A stretch of 64,000 nucleotides of DNA from assembly GCA_002270565.1 (NCBI GenBank), contig NQMI01000055.1, positions 62,001 to 126,000 of the forward strand, read 5' to 3'. This DNA is from Stenocarpella maydis. Taxonomy: Eukaryota > Ascomycota > Sordariomycetes > Diaporthales > Diaporthaceae. Positions 57,594 to 64,000 of the stretch are shown piece by piece; the stretch's first letter is position 1, and each line of letters starts with the position of its first letter. The translations under genes were made by a program, and so were the position numbers. The notes beneath the pieces were generated by a model. That model did not search any database, was not told the DNA's origin, and worked only from the letters and a program-made list of their open reading frames with translations.

Positions 57594-57770
57594 TGTTGCT
57601 TCACACGGGACTGCGTGGACTCTGTCAGTGAAAGAAGTTCCAAGATAATTTTTAGCCACGCGATGCCGTCATCCCACCGCAAGGCTGTATTACGTAATCT
57701 CATTCTAACTACTGAGTAGTGTATGTGATAATTGTGCTGCGAAGACAGGACCGAGAGCCACTTGGCCGCC

Positions 57771-57778
57771 TTTATAAA
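57771..57778 (-). promoter_or_regulatory. TATA-like element upstream of the tRNA dehydratase gene
   Basis: The palindromic TTTATAAA lies about 180 bases upstream of the ATG at 57593. Confidence 0.35.
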
Positions 57779-58938
57779 TGGCCCCTGATCAACAAGCCAC
57801 GTGAGTATGGTTAAGACCTGTGTCCGAGATGCAGATCAAGGGATCCGCTGATTTAAAGCCACAGGCCCGCTCACAACTCTCCACCTTACGACTTGGACCT
57901 GTACATGGGTTAAGGATATGCCAGATATGAAAGGTCAACCGATTTCGAATGATATTGGCAATGCCCCCTTCTTAGCTTCTCCTACATGTTGAATGCTGGA
58001 GTCTAGGCTGGTAGTGAGTGCTCTAAGTGGCTGGGCGAAGACTACCAAGCAGTTTTTGGCCTGTCTCGTTGGCGTGGAAGCATTCCATACACGCTCAGGT
58101 GACACAACTTATACAAAAAGCTTATGCTACATGAGAGAAGCTAACCACTGATGAATCCAGGAAGTCACTATATGAGGTCACAAACCACGCTCAGGAGTGT
58201 GGGTGCATCCATTTTCCTCTGTAGTGCAACAACCAGGCAGCCAGCTGATCTGGCGAGATCATCACCCAGAACATCTTCGTGCCTTCACCCCCCCCCCCGC
58301 GCGCTTGGATTCATTTCACTCTCCAGAAGCCCGAGGACCCTGGGGCCACTGAACCATACTGAGTAAATGAGTAGGCATACCCCAGACTCTGTGGTCTCCG
58401 AAATCGAGTACGTGTACGAGGTATACGAGTACGTGGGTTAAGAAGGCTAGCTACGTTGCCGGGGCCTTGATACTATCCTGAGCCCAGGTCATAATTTTCC
58501 CAATTTACTAGCAAAGGCGGCTTTAAGTGGTGAAGTCCATATTTAAAGTATGGGACCCCTGAGGAGGTGTAAAAGCATACTTAAGTAGATTCGCTCGGCA
58601 GCCGCTGGTCGGGATGTTCGGCTCCAACCTGGTTACATATGTACATAGAAGTTGGATGCGTACCTCCCAGAAACACAAGCTTGTATTATTATTGCCCACA
58701 GAGCCTGAACCTTGAGGGCGAGCGATACCGACGCGAGCATCTGGGCCACTTTACTAGCCTGAGCGACGGCCACTGCGGGCCTAGCATCCCCGCCCTCCAC
58801 ATACTTTCAACAATAACCATTCAGTTACTACTTTGCTAGTATTAAACTATAAACTACTATTCCGTACCACAAGTCTTAGTCTCGGACTGTAGCTAGATAG
58901 CCCCCAATATTTATCAATTCATGCCGGCGCCGTCAAGC

Positions 58939-59172
58939 CGTTAAGTTTAAAGTCATCTCTAGCCATCAGCTAGTTCGATACCGTCAAGAACCACGTGCAG
59001 ATGAATTTATCGCGTGAGTTAAGGCCTTCGCAAATACCTTGCACCATATGGGTATAGTTGATACTATTGCGTCAAGCTCGTCGCGTCAAGTTCGAAAGCA
59101 TCTCTAGCCATCATCAGCTAGTTTAATACCATCAAGAACCATATGCAGATGAATTCACCGTATAACTCAAAG
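58939..59172. repeat. Direct repeat pair with transition-only differences
   Basis: Copy 1 (about 58939-59024) and copy 2 (about 59083-59172) share the block from CATCTCTAGCCATCA to GCAGATGAATT. Across about 70 aligned bases I count nine mismatches, all C/T or G/A, and one 3-base indel. Changes include TTCGA/TTTAA and CACGTG/CATATG. Flanks are more diverged. Confidence 0.75.
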
Positions 59173-59622
59173 CGCGCACGCAGATTGCTCGAAATCAACA
59201 ACATAAAAAGGCTGTGGTCTTCCAGACTAACAATTTGTTTGTACCTCAATCAAACAGCCATCACAAGCCTTCTCAATCACAACCACTCGAGAACAATCAT
59301 TTGGTATTCTAAGCCACCAATACCACTCGTACAGTTATTCGGCCGAGACCTACAACACACTTCAATTCGATCAAGTCCACGTGGCTGATCTCCCATCAAG
59401 GTACGACAACCACGCTTCCTTGCTTCGAATGAATAAACAGAGCTGACAGAGGGACAGCGTATCTAAATACTATAATAACAAGGGGACCATATTCGTGGCC
59501 GCGGACCTACTCCATAGACTGTTTTCTTCCCAACATTAACCCCAGCTTGCACACACATACACGCACAGGCCACGCGCCCTCTCTCCAGCCAGCCACCCAT
59601 AAGTATCTACTCAAAACACAAC

Positions 59623-60536
59623 ATGCCCTCCTCCCACACAGTCTTAGTAACCGGCGCAGGCGGCGGCCTGGGCAAGGCCATCGCGACGAGCTTCCTCGCC
59701 GCAGGCAGCAACGTGGCCGTCTGCGACGTCAGCCAGGCGCGGCTGGAGGCGACGGAGAAGGAGTGGCTCGCGGCGGGCCACGCCGCGGACAAGATCCTGA
59801 CCGCGGTGACGGACGTGACGGACGCGGCGTCGGTGAAGTCGCTCGTGGATGAGGCCGCCGCGCGTTTCGGCCGCCTTGACGGTAAGTACAGACTCTGCCC
59901 TCTGAGCGGGTCCACTGGCACTGTATTCTGTGTGTGGCGCGGAACGCTCCAGGACGCATCGCTTGAAGTTCCGCAGCAGTTGGTTGATTGACACGCGGGA
60001 CAGTGCTGGTGAACAATGCGGCGATCATGGACGACTTTTCCCCCGCAGGCGAGTGCCCTCCGGAGCAGTGGGAGCGCGTCCTGGCGGTGAACCTCAACGG
60101 GCCGTTCTTCGCGACGTGCGCGGCCGTGGCGCAGTTCCAGAAGCAGGAGGACAACCCCGGCGGCCTGGTGATCAACATCTCCTCCGTGGCCGCCAAGCAC
60201 GGGCACCTTGGTGGGGTGGCGTATACGGCGTCGAAACATGGCCTGCTGGGTCTGAGCAAGAACACGGCCTGCGCCTACGCCGACAAAGGGATCTACTCGG
60301 TCGCGCTGTTGATTGGCGGGATGAAGACTAACATCATGGATGGTATTATGGCCAAAGGCATTAACATGGAATTCTTCCAGAGGTTCCAGAAGTTGCAGGA
60401 GAAGTTTGATTGGAAAAACCACAATGTCCCGATCGAAAACGTGGCCAAATACTGCGTGTTTCTGTCGGACCGGGGCATCGCCAAGAGCTCCAACGGGGGG
60501 TGTCTGGTCTTTTCGAACAACTGGCCTGCGCAGTAG
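59623..60536 (+). CDS. Classical short-chain dehydrogenase/reductase, two exons, 263 aa
   Basis: Exon 1 is 59623-59881 and exon 2 is 60004-60536. The 122-base intron (GTAAGT donor, GACAG acceptor) splits just before VLVNNAA. It is an NAD(P)-dependent oxidoreductase with the Rossmann signature TGAGGGLG (10-17), DVTD, NNAA (90-93), N116, catalytic S147 and Y160-x3-K164. D39 after the second strand (VAVCDVS) suggests preference for NAD(H). After the active site the chain continues LLIGGMKTNIMDG, then to a NGGCLVFSNNWPAQ end that differs from the usual V-D-G-G. No targeting signal is seen. The substrate is unknown. It converges with the acyl-CoA synthetase gene, 279 bases away. Confidence 0.88.
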
Positions 60537-60815
60537 TGGGCGAAAAAAAAAATCCGTCTTGAGAGCATGAAAGGGGCACAAAAGCTGGCCGCTTGCAAGA
60601 AACAAAAGGCAGGTGTCGAGGGCCTCCTCGAGCGGCTGTTTTGGTCAGACGAGCCTGTTCCAGATGCTGGGTGAGTATGAACAAGGCTCTACAAGTAATA
60701 CAAGAACATACATATGTGCACATGCAGCTCGGACAGCCAGAGCATATGCCTCTCCAACACCACGCCTGAAACCAGCAGGATCTCCCATGATAGTTGCAAA
60801 TGACGAGCCACCACT

Positions 60816-62984
60816 CTACTTCTCCCAGGGTGTCCGTACCGCCTCCCGGCCGATCTGCTTCTCCAGAACAGCCTCGTACTTATCATCCACGTTCCCCGGT
60901 CCCGTATGAATGTGGATCAGGTCCCGCGCTGCATCGCGCAACTTGTACTTCTGGATCTTGCCGCTCGCGGTCTTGGGGTAGTCGTCCGTCCAGAAGACGT
61001 ACTTGGGGACGAGGTGGCTCGAGAGCCTGCCGCGCACCCAGGCGCGGACGTCGTCCTTGCGCAGCAGCGGCAGGCCCTGGCTCTCGGAGCGGGCGAAGCC
61101 GTCCTCGCCGAAGGTGGGGTCGTCCTCGGTGGCGACGCCGGCGCGAGGGACGATGAAGGCGCAGACGGCCTCTCCGTGCTTGGCGTCGGGCACTCCCACC
61201 ACCGACGCCTCGGCCACCAGCGGGTGTTGGAAGAGGGCGTTCTCGACCTCGAGCGGGTGGATATTCTCGCCCCCGCGGATAATAAGATCCTTGATGCGCC
61301 CTGTGATGGATATGTACCCATCTGCAGTCATGCTCGCCTCGTCGCCGCTATACATCCACCAACGCCCGGCTGCCGGGTCTCCGCCCCCATTCTTCCTGAC
61401 CGCCGGCTCCCCTGTGGCGCCCGGGCCATCCACTCCTCCCGTGTCAACGTCTGGTTCCAGCATGCGGACCTCTTTCGTCTTCTCCTCGTCACCCCAATAC
61501 CCTTGCATGACAAGATACCCACTCGTGGCGAGCTCGCCGCGCTGGCCGATCGGTACGATCTTGCTCCTGTCCCCAGGGTCGACAATCTTGATGCGCGTGT
61601 GCGGCATTGCCTTGCCAATAGTGGCGGTTCGCTTGTCCAACGGGTCACTCGGCGCCGTCATGCACGACACGGGGCTGGTCTCGGTCATGCCATAGCAGAT
61701 GACGAGCTCGTTCAAGCCAAGCCTTTCGTAGAGCTTGAGCATCAGTGACTCGGGCACCGAAGACCCGGCCGCGATGCCCTTGCGCAGGTGCGTTGGCAGC
61801 CGCGAAGCTTCTTTGGGGGAGAGCCGGGACTTTTTATCGAGCTGCTCGAGCATGGATACGAACATGGTGGCCACGCCGTACAGGCCGGTGGCGCGGTGAT
61901 CGGCTGCCATCTTTAGGCTCGCCAGCGGGTCGAATGCTGGCGATGGGAAGAGAATGGCTGCTCCGCTGGTAGCAGTCGCCATGTAGCCAAGAACACAGCC
62001 AAAGCAGTGGAACAGCGGTGGGGGACAGACTATGAGGTCGGAGGGGCTCAGGCCCATACGCTGAGCAATCAGGTATCCGTTGTTGAGGATGCCAGTATGC
62101 GTGAGCATCGCGGCCTTGGGATGCGACGTCGTCCCGGACGTAAATTGGATATTGATACAGTCCTGGGCGTCAAGCGGGGAATCAGGCAAGACGGTACGGG
62201 TACTGCTTAGCGACAAGGACGACAGGGACGGGGCAAGGGCCGAGTATGATGTCAAGGACGGATAGTTGGCCAGGCGGAAATCCACGGCAGGGTGTGACGA
62301 TGTGTTGTCAACCACAATGACCTTCCTCAGCGTGGGCACTACCGGGCTTTCGACACGCCCCGACTGCAGGTCCGGGACCAGGCTTCTAAGGAGATCTAGG
62401 TTGCTCCGGCCCTGGCAGGGCTTATAGGCGCGATCCGTGACGGCGGCGACGACCAAGACCTCGACGCCAAGGTGAGATAAAGCAGCGGCGACTTGTGACG
62501 AGTTAAAGGTTGGGTTCAGGGGCACGAGGATGGCACCCAGCTTGAAGACGGCGTACGTCAGGGCCGCGTGCTCCGCCGTGTTCCCAAGCTTGACAGCCAC
62601 CCTGTCGCCCTTCCCGACGCCGGCCGATCTCAGGGACTGGGCCAAGGTGTTGGATAAGGCGTCCAGGGCGGCATAACTGAGGGTTGTCTCCTGGCCAGTG
62701 ACGATCGTGGTTGTTGGATCGCGGCAGATGACTGCCGGCCTGTCGCCATTCTCGGACACAATCTTCGCGAAGTGCTCAGGGATGGTATGAGGCAATAGCG
62801 GAGGCACATCCGGCCCCTGTGAGATGCTGTCAGTTAGGCCACCAGAAGAGAGCCTGGCTTGAGTACCGGCCCCAGGCAGAGGGATGGTCCTGGCTCCCCA
62901 AAACATCGTCTTCCACTGATGCCTCGGCCGGGTCCGGGTAGTTCTGAGGCCCTGCAAAGCCCTCGAAGTGAGTGCTGACAGCAT
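60816..62984 (-). CDS. Mitochondrial acyl-CoA synthetase (ACSF2-like, ANL superfamily), 722 aa
   Basis: A single exon from ATG 62984 to TAG 60816; the frame is open further upstream but the presequence-like N-terminus starts here. Residues 1-45 are Arg/Ser/Thr-rich without acids, a typical mitochondrial targeting peptide. It activates medium-chain fatty or related acids as acyl-AMP, then acyl-CoA. Landmarks are FTSGTTSHPKAAMLTH (281-296, A3/P-loop), YGMTETSPVSC (A5), SGDEASMTADGYISITGRIK (A7-A8), IIRGGENIHPLEVE (hinge), and PKTASGKIQKYKLR with catalytic K676 (A10). The segment between DEEKTKEV and WWMYSGDE contains a Gly/Pro-rich insertion of about 35 residues not usual in the family. GC-rich codon use is uniform. 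Confidence 0.9.
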   Translation of the reverse strand: MLSALTSRALQGLRTTRTRPRHQWKTMFWGARTIPLPGAGTQARLSSGGLTDSISQGPDVPPLLPHTIPEHFAKIVSENGDRPAVICRDPTTTIVTGQETTLSYAALDALSNTLAQSLRSAGVGKGDRVAVKLGNTAEHAALTYAVFKLGAILVPLNPTFNSSQVAAALSHLGVEVLVVAAVTDRAYKPCQGRSNLDLLRSLVPDLQSGRVESPVVPTLRKVIVVDNTSSHPAVDFRLANYPSLTSYSALAPSLSSLSLSSTRTVLPDSPLDAQDCINIQFTSGTTSHPKAAMLTHTGILNNGYLIAQRMGLSPSDLIVCPPPLFHCFGCVLGYMATATSGAAILFPSPAFDPLASLKMAADHRATGLYGVATMFVSMLEQLDKKSRLSPKEASRLPTHLRKGIAAGSSVPESLMLKLYERLGLNELVICYGMTETSPVSCMTAPSDPLDKRTATIGKAMPHTRIKIVDPGDRSKIVPIGQRGELATSGYLVMQGYWGDEEKTKEVRMLEPDVDTGGVDGPGATGEPAVRKNGGGDPAAGRWWMYSGDEASMTADGYISITGRIKDLIIRGGENIHPLEVENALFQHPLVAEASVVGVPDAKHGEAVCAFIVPRAGVATEDDPTFGEDGFARSESQGLPLLRKDDVRAWVRGRLSSHLVPKYVFWTDDYPKTASGKIQKYKLRDAARDLIHIHTGPGNVDDKYEAVLEKQIGREAVRTPWEK

Positions 62985-64000
62985 GACGCCAGGAAATGAA
63001 TGGGGATGGGGGGTTGCGCATCGCGGCTCGTGAGACGGGAGCAGCAACGCACGCCGAGGGCGAGCTCGCGGGATATTTGGCGAGACGAGAAGCCACAGCC
63101 AGCCCAGCGAGCCAGCCCTCCCGAGCTTGTTTCGACGAAAGCCGTCCGCTCCCCGGAAGCCAGCTCCAGGTCGGAGCGGTCCCCGAAATGCGGGGTTGGT
63201 GTTTTGGGAAAGCAGATGTCGCATCGAGTCCACAGCCCAGGCAGGCTAGCAGGCCAGCAGGCCCCGGGTAGCCCACCAGCCAAAGCTTAGTGTATGTACT
63301 AACGTGTCCTGCGTGTGCTGAGCCCGGTGCCACTTGATCTGCATTGCAGTGGGCTCATCCAACCACTGGCGCCGGTTTTGGTCCTGGACATGCAAGCCGC
63401 GGGAATAGGTGGAGCTGCTGTCGTCCCCCGGGAGTACGCTCGCCACCGTGTCCTCGTACACCCTTCTGGTGGACATGTGCTGGCGAGTTAACACCATCGT
63501 CAGCTTCGAGACACCGCGCCCTAACCTGATCCCACCCACAAGTCTGAAGTCCCGTAGCTCGTCATGCGCCTGCCTGCTTCACGCGTAGCCAGGGCCTGAT
63601 AAGAAGCCATCAATCTAAGAAATATGCCTTGCTGTCTATTATCTTCTAGAGGTCGTTATCGTCCGGAAACCGACCCATATCGGGTATGCATCTCGTGAAA
63701 AGTGGCGCTGTCTCCTTTTCCCGCCCCCATTCCTCGCGACCGCCGTGGTACCTGGACACAGAAACCAACATAAAGAGACCTGGACTCCAATCGCATGCAT
63801 TCGTGTTGGCATGTTTCGCAAGAGGGGAAATCAAAAAAAAATTTGGCACGCAAGAGATGAGGAACATGTGGCTCCGCATCAAGTTTCGGGCCCGATGTGC
63901 CTCTCCTCCTCGGGTTTCCATGTGCCTGTTTGAAATAGGTCAGTCTCCTGTTCGGCTGCGCCCACAGGGGCTCCGCTCTTGTAGACGGGGACTCACCCTC
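62985..64000. other. Right end of the window
   Basis: This region holds the synthetase promoter and unassigned DNA. One minus-strand frame (listed separately) has coding-like codon use. A poly-A tract lies at 63833-63841. Nothing else is recognised. Confidence 0.4.
63246..63497 (-). CDS. Possible small unidentified ORF
   Basis: From ATG 63497 the frame is open for 83 codons with a hydrophilic product (Arg, Gln, Asp, Ser; includes STRRVYEDTVASVLPGDDSS) and codon choice resembling the neighbouring real genes. No family is recognised. It may be a short gene, one exon of a longer gene, or an upstream exon or leader of the synthetase locus, since it lies on the same strand 262 bases upstream of that start. 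Confidence 0.25.
   Translation of the reverse strand: MVLTRQHMSTRRVYEDTVASVLPGDDSSSTYSRGLHVQDQNRRQWLDEPTAMQIKWHRAQHTQDTLVHTLSFGWWATRGLLAC

Larger units (their letters stand above)
57594..59622. other. Intergenic, partly AT-rich, divergent promoters at both ends
   Basis: A TTTATAAA element at 57771-57778 lies about 180 bases upstream of the dehydratase start. An 11-C run occurs at about 58288-58298. At 58939-59172 two copies of a roughly 85-base sequence differ almost only by transitions. The last 100 bases are CA-rich leader for the dehydrogenase. No gene is recognised. Confidence 0.5.

Overview
The window looks like chromosomal DNA of a filamentous ascomycete (Pezizomycotina, most likely a Sordariomycete). 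The genes carry short spliceosomal introns (about 57-230 bases, one of about 736) with GTRNGT donors and CTRAY-like branch sites. They encode typical fungal families (MARVEL protein, Hst2-type sirtuin, CSN2, CWC25, BBE-type flavin oxidase, a secreted LPMO-like protein). Parts of the intergenic DNA carry transition-only differences of the kind left by repeat-induced point mutation (RIP).

Left part (1-12.6 kb): gene-poor. It holds three very small minus-strand genes at about 0.1, 7.4 and 9.0 kb. All encode a W-x-C-x2-C-x12-C-x2-C zinc-ribbon-like motif, and two share an intron at exactly the same place. A coding-like relic lies at 9.2-9.8 kb. From 12.6 to 23.1 kb there are a four-helix MARVEL-like membrane protein, a conserved but uncharacterised Ser/Pro-rich protein in three exons, and a Sir2-family NAD-dependent deacetylase.

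Middle-left (23.1-31.6 kb): an AT-rich patch with an intron-bearing tRNA-like gene, then a patch of broken genes. These are a BBE/FAD oxidase with three in-frame TAG stops and a frameshift, a cytochrome P450 fragment, and a fourth member of the small Cys family with TAG where its relatives have the diagnostic Trp. An AIG2/gamma-glutamylcyclotransferase-like gene and an intronless mitochondrial octanoyltransferase (LipB/LIP2) follow.

31.6-42.2 kb is a 10.6 kb stretch in which I recognise no gene, only low-complexity DNA.

Right part (42.2-63 kb): a denser housekeeping block. In order: an otubain (peptidase C65) with a repetitive tail; COP9 signalosome subunit 2 and splicing factor CWC25, divergent from a shared 436-base promoter; a secreted protein with an N-terminal His that resembles a lytic polysaccharide monooxygenase; a divergent RNA 3'-phosphate cyclase with a GC-AG intron; a mitochondrial-type tRNA t6A dehydratase (TcdA/Tcd1 family); and a convergent pair of a short-chain dehydrogenase and a mitochondrial medium-chain-type acyl-CoA synthetase.

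The genes are individually transcribed and do not form an operon or an intact biosynthetic cluster. The most unusual content is the dispersed small Trp-Cys family and the decayed oxidase/P450 neighbourhood. All exon joins were worked out by eye from splice signals and reading-frame continuity; no transcript or database evidence was available.
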